A stretch of 64,000 nucleotides of DNA from CAINDZ01 sp964399195 (GTDB lineage Bacteria; Krumholzibacteriota; Krumholzibacteriia; LZORAL124-64-63): positions 1 to 64,000 of the forward strand of contig CAYNPY010000003.1 in assembly GCA_964399195.1 (NCBI GenBank). The letters are read 5' to 3'. Positions 17,060 to 25,515 of this stretch are shown in pieces. The notes under the pieces are model-generated. The model did not search any database. It was not told the origin of the DNA and saw nothing but the letters and a program-made list of their open reading frames with translations. How positions within the stretch are numbered: position 1 is the stretch's first letter; the number at the start of each line of letters is the position of its first letter. Made by a program: the position numbers and the translations under genes.

Positions 17060-18417
17060 ACAGCAACTGGAAGATCCTGGTCGTGGACGACGAGGTGTCC
17101 ATGCGCGAGTCGCTGGCGGCCTGGCTGCGCGAGGACGGCTACGTGGTGGACGTCGCCGCTTCGGGACGGGAAGCCGTGGAGATGGCGCGGGCCTGCCCCT
17201 ACGACATCTACTTTCTGGACCTGAAGATGCCGCCCGGCATCAGCGGCATCGAGACCATGATCGAGATCCGCAAGCTGCAGCCCGAGGCGACGGTGGTCAT
17301 CATCACCGCCTATGCGACGGTCGACACCGCGATCAACGCGCTGAAGGAAGGGGCGCAGGAATACATGGTGAAGCCCTGCAACCCCGAGGAGATCTCGCTG
17401 TTCGTCAAGCGGACCATCGAGGTGAAGAACCTGCAGCGGGAGAACCTGTACCTGCGGCAGCGCCTGAACCGCCACTACACGTTTCAGGACATCATCAGCA
17501 AGAACCCGGCGATGCACGCGATCTTCGACCTGGTCAAGGAGGTGGCCAGCCAGCGGAGCACCGTGCTCATCCAGGGCGCCAGCGGCACGGGCAAGGAGCT
17601 GGTGGCGCGCGCGCTGCACGACGCGGGCGGGCGGGCCTCGCGCCCGTTCGTGGGCGTCTCCTGCGCGGCGCTGGCCGAGACGCTGCTGGAGTCGGAGCTG
17701 TTCGGGCACGAGAAGGGCGCCTTCACCGGGGCCGTGGCGCGCAAGCGCGGCAAGTTCGAGGCGGCGGGGCAGGGGACGATCTTCCTGGACGAGATCGGCG
17801 ACATCTCCGCCAAGCTGCAGATGGACCTGCTGCGCGTGCTGCAGGAGCGCCGGTTCTTCCGCCTGGGCGGCACGGAGGAGATCGCGATGGAGGCGCGCAT
17901 CATCGCCGCCACCAATCGCAATCTGCAGGAGGCGGTGGAGCGCGGCGAATTCCGCGAGGACCTGTTCTACCGCCTGAACGTGATCAACATCCGCCTGCCG
18001 AGCCTGGCCGAGCGGCGCGAGGACATCCCGCTGCTGGTCAACCACTTCATCGAGCGCGTGGCGCTGGAGGCGGGCAAACCGGTGCGCGAGGTCTCCAAGG
18101 CTGCGCTCAAGCTGCTGATGGACCACGACTGGCCGGGCAACGTGCGGGAGCTGGAGAACGCCGTGGAGCGGGCCATCGTCACCGCGCGCGGCGAGGTGCT
18201 GGACACCGCCGACTTCGACTTCCTGGCGCAGGCCCCGCGCGGCAACGGGTCGCGGTGGTCGGCGCCGGTCGACATGTCGCTGGCGGAGATCGAAAAGCAC
18301 GCCGTGGAGTCGGTGCTCGACCGCACCGACGGCAACATCAAGCAGGCCGCCGAGATCCTGGGCGTGGACCGCTCGACGCTCTACGCCATGATCCGCCGGC
18401 ACAACATCCCGCGCTGA
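17056..18417 (+). CDS. NtrC-family sigma54-dependent response regulator
   Basis: A 453-residue regulator with three domains. The receiver (residues 1-120) has the acidic pair D11/D12, phospho-acceptor D55 and the YMVKP lysine. The AAA+ domain (~150-380) has Walker A GASGTGKE (~174-181), the sigma54-contacting GAFTGA loop (~221-226) and Walker B GTIFLDEIGD. The C-terminal Fis-type helix-turn-helix (NIKQAAEILGVDRSTLYAMIRRH) binds enhancer sites. All functional motifs are intact. It would be activated by the heme-containing kinase two genes upstream. Sigma54 promoter matches lie at 25195-25210 and 25442-25457, in the neighbouring quinone/sulfur cluster, making that cluster its likely target. A hairpin follows the stop. 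Confidence 0.93.
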   Translation: MNSNWKILVVDDEVSMRESLAAWLREDGYVVDVAASGREAVEMARACPYDIYFLDLKMPPGISGIETMIEIRKLQPEATVVIITAYATVDTAINALKEGAQEYMVKPCNPEEISLFVKRTIEVKNLQRENLYLRQRLNRHYTFQDIISKNPAMHAIFDLVKEVASQRSTVLIQGASGTGKELVARALHDAGGRASRPFVGVSCAALAETLLESELFGHEKGAFTGAVARKRGKFEAAGQGTIFLDEIGDISAKLQMDLLRVLQERRFFRLGGTEEIAMEARIIAATNRNLQEAVERGEFREDLFYRLNVINIRLPSLAERREDIPLLVNHFIERVALEAGKPVREVSKAALKLLMDHDWPGNVRELENAVERAIVTARGEVLDTADFDFLAQAPRGNGSRWSAPVDMSLAEIEKHAVESVLDRTDGNIKQAAEILGVDRSTLYAMIRRHNIPR

Positions 18418-18423
18418 ACCGCG

Positions 18424-18460
18424 GGAGCGGCGGGCGGGCGAACGCCGGGCCCGCCGCTCC
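18424..18460. terminator. 12-bp perfect hairpin between convergent genes
   Basis: GGAGCGGCGGGC (18424-18435) pairs with GCCCGCCGCTCC (18449-18460) across a 13-nt loop. It lies between the NtrC-type regulator (+) and the last gene of the quinone-oxidoreductase operon (-) and could terminate both. Confidence 0.6.
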
Positions 18461-18471
18461 TGCGCCCGCGC

Positions 18472-19287
18472 TCACGGCTCCAGGCAGAGGTCGCCGAGGA
18501 TCGTGTCCCAGTCGGCGGCCGGGCAGGCGGACACCAGGTCGCCGACCAGCTCGCCGCCGTCCGCCAGCGCCGGCCCCGCGCCCGGCGCGCCCAGCCGCGA
18601 CTGCAGCATCTCCAGTTCCCGCAGCCGCCAGACCCGCGCCTCGGCCGGGCGCAGCAGGTGTTCCAGGTCCGTCGCGTCGCCCAGCGGCTGGACGCGGTAG
18701 AGGCTGCCGCCCTCGTAGTCGCCGGCGGCCACGACGGTGCCGGTCAGCGGCGCGACCAGCCGCGCGCGCAGGCGACCGCGCTGCAGCTCGGCGACCGGGG
18801 CCCCGGCCTGCACGCGCTCGCCGGGGCCGGGCACGGTGACGCGGTCGGGGCGGCCGACGCAGCTGCGCAGCAGGTCGTCCACGCCCACGTCGTACGTGCC
18901 GTCGTCGCGGGCCTCGACCCAGAGGTGACCGCGATGGTGGAGGCGCTCGCCGGCGCGGGGGGCGGGGCGAGCCGCGCCGCCGTCGCCAAGGCGGGCGGCG
19001 GCCAGGGCCCGGTGGCCGTCGCAGGTTCCGCAGGCGAACTCGTTGCCGCAGACGCGCTCGCTGACGGCGCCGTCGAACTCGTGGCGGCAGTGGCGCCGTT
19101 CGGCCGGCAGGTCGGCGAACGCCTGGTGCCAGGCGATCCGGCCCGCGCGGCGCTGCCGCAGGTCGCGCCAGGCGCGGAGCCCGATGCGGGCCAGCGTGAA
19201 GGCGATCACCGTCAGCACGCCGTAGAAGATGCCCAGGAAGACGAGGTGGCCGGTGTCCCAGTGGAACTCGTAGGCGGTTGGCAGCAT
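18472..19287 (-). CDS. Membrane-anchored glycine-cleavage-H-like protein of the Qrc-like operon
   Basis: A 271-residue protein. A membrane helix (residues ~14-34) is followed by a cysteine-bearing stretch (CRHEFDGAVSERVCGNEFAC and CGTC) and then an H-protein-like fold: HLWVEARDDGTYDVGVDDLL, then APLTGTVVAAG. In true GcvH a lipoylated lysine sits eight residues before the APVSG proline; here that residue is arginine (RGRLRARLVAPLTG), so lipoylation is not expected. It is the last gene of the operon, one base after the NrfD-like gene. A structural or electron-relay accessory role for the membrane complex is inference. The four clustered cysteines could bind zinc or an iron-sulfur cluster. Confidence 0.65.
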   Translation of the reverse strand: MLPTAYEFHWDTGHLVFLGIFYGVLTVIAFTLARIGLRAWRDLRQRRAGRIAWHQAFADLPAERRHCRHEFDGAVSERVCGNEFACGTCDGHRALAAARLGDGGAARPAPRAGERLHHRGHLWVEARDDGTYDVGVDDLLRSCVGRPDRVTVPGPGERVQAGAPVAELQRGRLRARLVAPLTGTVVAAGDYEGGSLYRVQPLGDATDLEHLLRPAEARVWRLRELEMLQSRLGAPGAGPALADGGELVGDLVSACPAADWDTILGDLCLEP

Positions 19288-19288
19288 G

Positions 19289-20533
19289 TCACGATCTCCC
19301 GACCGAGGGCTGTAGCTCCCGCTCGCGCGGGAACAGGTTGAGGTAGCGGAACGAGAACGAGTAGAGGATCACGCCGTACGCCACGACGCCGGCCAGGACG
19401 GCCCACTCCTGCCACGACGGCCAGTAGATCATGAAGCGGTCGAAGGCCATCGTGGGCACGGACAAGGTCTGCAGCGTGAAGACGAAGCGGTTGAAGGCGA
19501 CGCCCAGGCAGGTCAGCAGCCCGCCCGCGACCAGCCAGCGCGTGTCCTCCAGGCGGCGGCGGTTCAGCAGGATCGTCGCCGGCAGCAGGCCGAAGACCGT
19601 CAGTTCCAGGAACAGCACCCAGGTGCCGAACAGCTCGTGGCGGTAGAATTCGGCGGCGTCGAAGCCCAGGCCCGGCAGCGTGACCAGGATCCACACCACG
19701 GTGTCGACCAGCTTGGCGACGACGTAGGCCGCCATCAGCACGCCCGAGATGCGCCCCAGGCGCGAATAGATGAAGCGGTCGACCAGGCGCTTGCCCGACA
19801 GGCGCGAGACCGTCATCACGATGAGCATGATGAAGGAGGGCCCCGCGGCGATCGCCGACAGGATGAACAGGAAGAAGGTGCTGGGCCAGATGCCGACGCC
19901 CTCGCGGAAGGCGAACGGCCGCCCGTTCAGCACGCCGAACATCCCGCCCAGCGAGCCCTGGTGGAAGAACGAGAGGAAAGCGCCCACGCCGGCGAACACG
20001 ATCATGAGCCGGTGCAGATGCGATTCCAGCACCAGCGCGCCCGCCAGCGGCCGCAGGCTCCGGCTCTTCAGCACGATCGGCACGTACTCGATCGCCAGCA
20101 CCACCAGGTAGCAGGTGATGCAGAACGTCACCTCGGTGAGCATGGAGTGGACGTTCGCGTGCCAGAACGCGAACCAGGCCCGGATGGGCTGGCCGACGTC
20201 GATGGCCAGCGTGGCGATGGCCCCGCTGTAGCAGACGAAGCCCACGATCACGGCCGTGTTGAGCACCTGCTTGAACTCGTGGCGGCGCATGATGTAGGTG
20301 AGGAAGCCCAGGAAGAACGCGCCGGCGCCCAGGGCGATGATCGCCAGGTCCAGGATGATCCACAGCCCGAACGCGAAGCGGTTGTCCATGTTCGAGTGGT
20401 AGAGGCCGTCGCGGAACAGCGCGACCGCGGCCCAGCCGCCCCAGGCCGAGAGCGCCACCCACGGCAGCAGCCACAGCAGGAAGCGGGGCAGGGAGGCGCG
20501 GTCCAGCCCGCGCGGGATCAGGTGGCGGTCCAT
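19289..20533 (-). CDS. NrfD/QrcD-like quinone-interacting membrane subunit
   Basis: A 414-residue polytopic protein with about ten membrane helices, of the NrfD/PsrC family (QrcD, ActC/ActF). Conserved segments include NRFAFGLWIILDLAIIALGAGAFF and HQGSLGGMFGVLNGR, the latter close to the quinone-site region of the family. It carries no cofactor and exchanges electrons with menaquinone for the iron-sulfur subunit encoded just upstream, four bases away. The gene order cytochrome, molybdopterin-family, ferredoxin, NrfD is that of Qrc. The direction of electron flow cannot be read from sequence. Confidence 0.85.
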   Translation of the reverse strand: MDRHLIPRGLDRASLPRFLLWLLPWVALSAWGGWAAVALFRDGLYHSNMDNRFAFGLWIILDLAIIALGAGAFFLGFLTYIMRRHEFKQVLNTAVIVGFVCYSGAIATLAIDVGQPIRAWFAFWHANVHSMLTEVTFCITCYLVVLAIEYVPIVLKSRSLRPLAGALVLESHLHRLMIVFAGVGAFLSFFHQGSLGGMFGVLNGRPFAFREGVGIWPSTFFLFILSAIAAGPSFIMLIVMTVSRLSGKRLVDRFIYSRLGRISGVLMAAYVVAKLVDTVVWILVTLPGLGFDAAEFYRHELFGTWVLFLELTVFGLLPATILLNRRRLEDTRWLVAGGLLTCLGVAFNRFVFTLQTLSVPTMAFDRFMIYWPSWQEWAVLAGVVAYGVILYSFSFRYLNLFPRERELQPSVGRS

Positions 20534-20537
20534 GGCG

Positions 20538-21317
20538 TCAGGCTCCTTCCGCGCCGACGGCGGCGCCGCGGACCATGTCCAGGCGGCTGAGGCCGAGGCG
20601 GCGCACCTGCGGGTCGGCCGCGAGATAGGTGACCTTGGGCCCGGTCCCCAGGGCCTCGAGCAGGCGGAAGGCGCGCGGGCCCTGCGCCAGCTTGGCCACG
20701 GCCGAGTCCGGGTCGGCGCTGTTGCCGAAGGTGATGGCGCCGTGCGGGCACGCCTCGACGCAGGCCGGGACGTAGTCCACGGGCTCGGCGGCCGGCCGGC
20801 CCTCGGCGGCGGCCAGTTCGCGCGCGCGGTCGAGGCGTCCGTGGCAGAAGTTGCACTTCTCGGCGACGCCGCGCATGCGCGGGGCGACGTCCGGGTTGAG
20901 CGTCTGCTCCAGCCCCTCGGGCCAGGTCGGGTCGAACCAGTTGAAGTAGCGGGCGTGGTAGGGACAGGCGGCCATGCAGTAGCGGCAGCCCATGCAGCGC
21001 GCGGGCACCTGGCCGACGATGCCGGTGCTCTCGTCCAGCTGCACGGCCGTGACCGGGCAGACGTGGATGCACGGCGCGTGCTCGCACTGCTGGCAGGGGA
21101 TCGGCACGAAGACCGGCCGGTGTTCGGGCCAAGGGCGCCCGTTGTCCGCCCGCTGGACCTGCATCCAGGTCAGTCCGCGGTTGGCGGCGGCCGCCGGCGG
21201 CGGCACCGCGACGTTGTTCTCGACGGCGCAGGCCACCATGCAGGCGCCGCAGCCCGTGCACTTGTCCAGGTCGATGACCATGGCGTAGCGGGCGCCGGTC
21301 GGCTCAGGCGTTGACAC
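20538..21317 (-). CDS. QrcC-like iron-sulfur subunit with four [4Fe-4S] clusters
   Basis: A 259-residue ferredoxin-like subunit of the DmsB/NrfC/QrcC type. Cysteine groups are CTGCGACMVAC, CQQCEHAPCIHVC, CMGCRYCMAAC and CNFCHG...CVEAC, enough for four cubane clusters that wire the molybdopterin-family subunit or cytochrome to the membrane quinone site. There is no signal peptide; export would be with the Tat-dependent partner encoded immediately upstream. The start is GTG (21315-21317) lying inside the end of the preceding gene (14-bp overlap), implying translational coupling and fixed stoichiometry. Confidence 0.88.
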   Translation of the reverse strand: MSTPEPTGARYAMVIDLDKCTGCGACMVACAVENNVAVPPPAAAANRGLTWMQVQRADNGRPWPEHRPVFVPIPCQQCEHAPCIHVCPVTAVQLDESTGIVGQVPARCMGCRYCMAACPYHARYFNWFDPTWPEGLEQTLNPDVAPRMRGVAEKCNFCHGRLDRARELAAAEGRPAAEPVDYVPACVEACPHGAITFGNSADPDSAVAKLAQGPRAFRLLEALGTGPKVTYLAADPQVRRLGLSRLDMVRGAAVGAEGA

Positions 21318-23544
21318 GGCGCACCTCCTTCAGGGTCGCGCCCGTCAGGCGCCAGACCCGGTGCTCGCCGGCCCCGCAGAGGGCGGGCATGTCGGGTTCG
21401 TGTACGGAGGCGGCCGCGCTCCCCGCCGGCTCGCCCAGGTCCAGGGGATCGGGGCCCGTCGCCACCCGCAGGGTGCCCGGCGGCAGCGACTCGTCGTGGA
21501 CGACGACCACGCGGCGCGCGCCGGCGGCCGTGGTCAGCTCGGCGGGCTTCCCGTCGCGCAGACCCAGCTCGCCCGCGGTGCGCGGGTTGACGGCGACCGA
21601 GCGCGTGTCCGCCAGCAGCCCCGACTCGCGCCCGAGCTTGGCCAGCACGGGCGCCGCGACGCCGCCGGCGGCCGCGGCCAGGCCGCCGCCCGCCACCAGC
21701 ACGAGGGAGCGCCCGCCGCCCGTGGCCGCGGCGGCGCGGCCGTCGGCCAGCGCGCGCCACCGCAGCGCCCGCGCGCTGCGGCTGCCGGGCAGGCGCGGCG
21801 CGGCGTCGGCCAGCGCGGTCGTCGCGGGCGCCGACCAGCAGCCGCCCTCTTCGAGCGCGGCCGCCAGGTCCCCGGGTCCGCCGAGGGCCGCCAGCGAGCG
21901 CGACGTCCCGTCGCCCGCGCCGTGGACCTCGCCGTTGCCGGCGGCGGCGAGCATCGCCACGCGCCGCTCCAGCTCGGCGCGATGGGCCGCGCCGCCGATC
22001 GTCCCGTCGGCGGAAAGGCCGGATGCCGCCTCGATCCGCGCCAGCCAGTCGGCCGCATGCGCGGCCCAGTCCGGCGGCGCGGCGACGACCGGCGTCCAGG
22101 CGTAGCTGGAGACCGGGGCCAGCGCCGGCGGGGGCACGTCGTCGAGCCACTCGCCCGGCGCGGGCGTGGGCAGCAGCAGGTCGGCGGCCGCCCCGGCGGC
22201 GCCGGCGGCGTACGGCGACAGCGCGACGATGCGCGCGCCGCGGCCGCGCAGCTTGCGGCGCAGAAGCGCCGGCGACAGGGGCGCGCCGGGGAACGACCCG
22301 TCGACCAGCAGCAGCTCGAGCGAACCGTCCGGCACGTCGTGCAGCGCCTCGGCCGCCGGCAGCGACGCCGTGTCGGATTCCTCGACACCGTCCAGCAGCG
22401 CCGAAGGAGAGGGCCGCAGGGCCAGCGCCGCGTCCGCGCCGGCGCCGCCCAGCAGGACGTTCAGGCACCAGACCGCCGCTTCCTCCTCGAGGCCGAGGGG
22501 GCCGGCGCCGGGGTCGCCCACGCCCACCACCAACGCCGGCCGCCGGGAGGACAGCTCGCGCGCGGTGGCGCGGATGTCCGCCGGCGCCAGTCCGCAGATC
22601 GTGGCGACACGCTCGGGCGTGAACCCGGCGACCAGTTCCGCAAAGGTGCCCTCACGGTCGCCGCCGGCCGCGGCCAGGGCGCGAACCTCGTTCGTGGCCG
22701 CTTCGTGGACCAGCACGTGGGCGATCGCCAGAGCCAGCGGCGCCTCGCTGCCGGGCCGCGCCGGCAGCCAGCGGTCGGCGCGGGCGGTCGCGGTGGTGGC
22801 GGCCGCGTCCACCTGCACGTGGAACGGGCGCCCGGCGTCGCCGTCGCGCGCGGCCAGGGCCAGACCGCGCGGGCCGTCCGCCAGCGGCGCGCCGAACGCG
22901 AGCACGGCCCGCGCCTGCCGCGGCCGGAGCGCCGGCGTCAGCGCCGCCGCTCCCGCCAGGGCGCCGAACGCGGCCGCGGACTCCTGCCAGGCGTCCGGCG
23001 CCGTGAGGTAGCGGCCGCCGCCCTGACGACCCAGGAACCGGCGGTACTGCCGCGAGAGGGCGCGGTCCGGACGCAGGTCGAGCACCGCTACGGCGTCCAG
23101 GCGGCCCGCGGCGCGCAGGTCGGCCAGCATGCGGCCCGCCTCGGCCACCGCGGTGCCCGGGTCCACGACCTTCCAGGGCGCGTCGGCAAGCGCGGCGTCG
23201 CGCGCGCAGGCCCCGCGCACGCGCGCCGGGTGGTAGCGCAGCTGCGCCAGCGCCAGGCCGAGCGGACAGGCCGCCCCGGCGCCCGCGTGCGTCGGGCGCG
23301 GCCAGGCGGAGACGAAGGCCTCGCCGACCAGGCGCGCCCGCAGGCCGCACCCGGCCGGACACAGCGTGCAGGTCGTGTCGCGCCAGCTGATCGGCCCGCG
23401 CGGCGGCCGCGCGATGCGCGACCAGTTCTGCGTCCAGATCGAGGCGTCGTCGAGCAGCTTCCAGGGCAGCGGCGAGAGCACGGCGCCGGCGACGGCGCCG
23501 CCCATGAACTTCAGCAGGCTTCGGCGGGTCAGATCCAGCGTCAA
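21304..23544 (-). CDS. QrcB/ActB-like molybdopterin-oxidoreductase-family subunit with Tat signal
   Basis: A 746-residue protein with a twin-arginine signal (TRRSLLKFMGG, residues 6-16) and an N-terminal iron-sulfur motif CTLCPAGC plus a downstream Cys (AACPLG). The rest has the layout of the DMSO-reductase superfamily, but I could not identify a clear molybdenum ligand or strong pterin-binding signatures, which fits QrcB/ActB-type subunits that have lost the molybdenum cofactor. The composition is very rich in Ala and Gly, which makes reading by eye weak in the middle. The start is TTG, supported by GGAGG seven bases upstream and by the position of the Tat motif. Periplasmic, with the cytochrome and ferredoxin subunits. 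Confidence 0.75.
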   Translation of the reverse strand: MTLDLTRRSLLKFMGGAVAGAVLSPLPWKLLDDASIWTQNWSRIARPPRGPISWRDTTCTLCPAGCGLRARLVGEAFVSAWPRPTHAGAGAACPLGLALAQLRYHPARVRGACARDAALADAPWKVVDPGTAVAEAGRMLADLRAAGRLDAVAVLDLRPDRALSRQYRRFLGRQGGGRYLTAPDAWQESAAAFGALAGAAALTPALRPRQARAVLAFGAPLADGPRGLALAARDGDAGRPFHVQVDAAATTATARADRWLPARPGSEAPLALAIAHVLVHEAATNEVRALAAAGGDREGTFAELVAGFTPERVATICGLAPADIRATARELSSRRPALVVGVGDPGAGPLGLEEEAAVWCLNVLLGGAGADAALALRPSPSALLDGVEESDTASLPAAEALHDVPDGSLELLLVDGSFPGAPLSPALLRRKLRGRGARIVALSPYAAGAAGAAADLLLPTPAPGEWLDDVPPPALAPVSSYAWTPVVAAPPDWAAHAADWLARIEAASGLSADGTIGGAAHRAELERRVAMLAAAGNGEVHGAGDGTSRSLAALGGPGDLAAALEEGGCWSAPATTALADAAPRLPGSRSARALRWRALADGRAAAATGGGRSLVLVAGGGLAAAAGGVAAPVLAKLGRESGLLADTRSVAVNPRTAGELGLRDGKPAELTTAAGARRVVVVHDESLPPGTLRVATGPDPLDLGEPAGSAAASVHEPDMPALCGAGEHRVWRLTGATLKEVRRVNA

Positions 23545-23568
23545 GTCAGGGCCTCCGGGGTTGCGGCG

Positions 23569-24234
23569 TCACTTGTGGCACAGCAGGCAGTGGTCCTTGA
23601 CGCCGCGCTCGGCGTGGCACTTCACGCAGTCGCTCATCTTCATCGAGTCCCACTCGTTGGGGCCGCCGCCCTGGATGCGCGGCCCCCAGATGGCCCGGCT
23701 GTAGCCGGTGATGCGGTTGTACTCGTAGACCGGCGTCGCGGTGGACGCCCCGTGGTCGCCGTGGCAGCGCCGGCACTCCAGGCCGGCCCGGCGCACGTGC
23801 GGCGCGTGCGAGAAGTAGACGTTGTCCGGCTGCCGGGAACGGACCCGCCACGGGATCTCGCGCCCGCTCGCCAGGTAGTCCTCCACGAGGATGCGCTCGG
23901 CCTCGGTGGCGCCCTGCGGCTCGGCGTGGCAGTCGGCGCACGACGCCGTGGCGGGCAGGCCGCGGAAGCTGCCGTCGTCGGAGAAACCGTGGCAGTCGTC
24001 GCAGGCCATGCCGGCGGCCTCGACGTGGACCTGGTGATTGAAGGCCAGCGGCGCTTCCTGGCGCCCGTAGAGAAGGGCGGGCAGCGCCACCCAGCCCGCG
24101 GCCAGGCCCGCGGCCAGGCCGAGCAGGACCAGCAGGCCGCCCGCGCCCAGGCGACGGCCGGTCTTGTCTGTGCTGTCCGAAGTCGTGGTGCCGATCTCGA
24201 TCCGCGGCCGGAGTCCGTTGTCGTCGTGTGTCAC
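23569..24234 (-). CDS. Membrane-anchored pentaheme cytochrome c of the Qrc/ACIII-like complex
   Basis: A 221-residue protein with an N-terminal membrane anchor (residues ~25-50, GGLLVLLGLAAGLAAGWVALPALL) and five CxxCH sites: CDDCH, CADCH, CRRCH, CVKCH and CLLCH, the last one three residues from the C-terminus. The FNHQVHVEAAGMACDDCHG pattern, with distal histidines before each heme, is that of class III/c7-type domains. QrcA has six hemes and ActA five, so heme count alone points slightly to ActA, gene order to Qrc. It starts at GTG 24234, which overlaps the upstream stop (GTGA). It would link the complex to periplasmic electron carriers. Confidence 0.85.
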   Translation of the reverse strand: MTHDDNGLRPRIEIGTTTSDSTDKTGRRLGAGGLLVLLGLAAGLAAGWVALPALLYGRQEAPLAFNHQVHVEAAGMACDDCHGFSDDGSFRGLPATASCADCHAEPQGATEAERILVEDYLASGREIPWRVRSRQPDNVYFSHAPHVRRAGLECRRCHGDHGASTATPVYEYNRITGYSRAIWGPRIQGGGPNEWDSMKMSDCVKCHAERGVKDHCLLCHK

Positions 24235-25154
24235 CCGTTGTGGCCTCCGTCCCGCAGCGCGAAGAACTCGTGGTGGAGCCGCACCAGCGTGCGGCGGTCG
24301 AGGAACTCGGACAGACGGCCGGCCGCGGGGCCGCCGTCGGTGGACAGGACCTCTTCGCCCACGCGCCGTTCGTCGAGGCAGGCGTGGACGAAGCGGTCCA
24401 GGCGTTCGCGCTCGCGGCGCAGCCAGCGCCGGGCGGCCGGGCCGCGGAGGAAGGGGCCCGTTTCGGCCGCGCCGGTCTCGGCGCCGGTCTCGAGCGCCGG
24501 CACGCCCGCGAAGAGCCAGCCGCGCCCGTAGGGGTCGTCGCAGACGGTGCGCGGGGCGACCACCAGGTGGGCGTTGGGCTCGATCTCGCGCAGCGGCAGG
24601 GGCAGGACCATTTCCAGGTCCAGGCCGCCGACGCGCAGCTGCACGGAGGGACGCGCCGCCGCGCGGCGGGCCGGGAAGGTCACCGCCTCGACGCGCCCGA
24701 GCGTGCGCGTGAAGAAGGCGTCGACGCCCACGTGCACGCGCAGGCCGTCGCCGTCGTCGAGCCACAGGTGGTTCGGCGCGTAGGCCAGGTCGTCGGGGAG
24801 CGGAATGCCGTCCTCTTCGGCGCTTGCCGCGCGCGCGTGCGGCTCGGCCATCGCCAGGTAGAGGTCGCAATAGCGGTGGCCGTCGCCGCCGCAGCGCGAG
24901 GCGGCGGCCCGGTTGCAAGGGACCAGCTTGCGCACCGGCGCCAGGTCGCAGTAATGGACGTCCTCGACGCAGAGGTGGGGGCAGCGGTCGGGGGCGGCGC
25001 CGATCGCGTCCGCATCGCGCACGAGCTTGCACTCGCGCCAGCCGCGGCTGAGGCAGCGCTCGGCGGCGTCGTTCTCCGCGCTGAGCGGGATCAGCTTCTG
25101 TCCGTACAAGCTGCAGTACTTCACGTTCAGCTTGCGGAGGAAGGGGCACTGCAT
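24231..25154 (-). CDS. Cysteine-rich protein with degenerate glycine-cleavage-H-like domain
   Basis: A 307-residue protein, first gene of the quinone-oxidoreductase operon. The N-terminal ~110 residues are cysteine-rich with repeated Cys-x-x-Y/Cys elements (KYCSLYG, RCPHLC, HYCDL, RYCDLYL), suggesting a metal- or cluster-binding module. Residues ~125-230 resemble glycine-cleavage H protein (YAPNHLWLDDGDGLRVHVGVDA, then DDPYGRGWLF), but the lipoyl lysine position is not lysine. The C-terminus is Arg/Glu-rich and helical. ATG 25154 is preceded by GGGAGG; a sigma54-like promoter lies 41 bp further upstream. I do not know a characterised homologue. The pairing with a second H-like protein at the other end of the operon is notable. 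Confidence 0.6.
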   Translation of the reverse strand: MQCPFLRKLNVKYCSLYGQKLIPLSAENDAAERCLSRGWRECKLVRDADAIGAAPDRCPHLCVEDVHYCDLAPVRKLVPCNRAAASRCGGDGHRYCDLYLAMAEPHARAASAEEDGIPLPDDLAYAPNHLWLDDGDGLRVHVGVDAFFTRTLGRVEAVTFPARRAAARPSVQLRVGGLDLEMVLPLPLREIEPNAHLVVAPRTVCDDPYGRGWLFAGVPALETGAETGAAETGPFLRGPAARRWLRRERERLDRFVHACLDERRVGEEVLSTDGGPAAGRLSEFLDRRTLVRLHHEFFALRDGGHNG

Positions 25155-25194
25155 GCGATCGCCTCCCGGGCCGACGTTCGGGACACCCGCCCAC

Positions 25195-25210
25195 TGCAAG
25201 TGCGGGACCA
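25195..25210 (-). promoter_or_regulatory. Candidate sigma54 promoter for the Qrc-like operon
   Basis: Read on the minus strand: TGGTCCCGCACTTGCA. It has the GG and GC dinucleotides ten bases apart and a perfect TTGCA -12 element, but only TGG of the -24 element matches. The distance to ATG 25154 is about 41 bp. Confidence 0.45.
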
Positions 25211-25441
25211 ATGCGCGCGCCGGCGGCGGAATCGCCGGGATCGGCGCGGAATCGCCTGCCGCAGCGCGATGCGCGGTTCCCGGTCGCCGGCGCATTTCCC
25301 GCGAAGTGTTGGAAATCGCGAATGAGCGTAGGGGAATCCCACACGCTTTCGGCGTCGGCCGGCGTCGCTCGCGTCGCGGCGGATCACGGTAGAGGTCGCA
25401 AACGCTTGCGCGATGGCCGGTTCACGCCGCAGTCCGCGCGG

Positions 25442-25457
25442 TGGCAAGCTGCTTGCA
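25442..25457 (+). promoter_or_regulatory. Sigma54 (-24/-12) promoter of the dsrC-containing operon
   Basis: TGGCAAG-CTGC-TTGCA matches the consensus TGGCACG-N4-TTGCA at all but one position and has the obligatory ten-base GG-GC spacing. It is 58 bp upstream of ATG 25516. Confidence 0.7.
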
Positions 25458-25515
25458 GTGAAGGGGCGGAGCAGTCCCACCACCGCGGCGCAGGCCGCGC
25501 ACGTCAGGAGCGGAG

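Larger units (their letters stand above)
25155..25515. other. Divergent control region of the Qrc-like and Dsr-like operons
   Basis: 361 bp without a gene. It holds two outward-facing sigma54-type promoter matches (25195-25210 minus, 25442-25457 plus). Between them are three dyads: ATTTCC-N11-GGAAAT (25294-25316), a 23-bp dyad with arms AGCGT and ACGCT around GGGA-a-TCCC (25325-25347), and CGCAA-acgc-TTGCG (25397-25410). The two upstream dyads are possible enhancer sites for an NtrC-type activator. Confidence 0.6.

Noticed and set aside
23569..25154. Complex named definitely as Qrc or as alternative complex III
   Set aside because: Gene order and separate ferredoxin subunit favour Qrc, the pentaheme count favours ACIII; I kept a neutral name.
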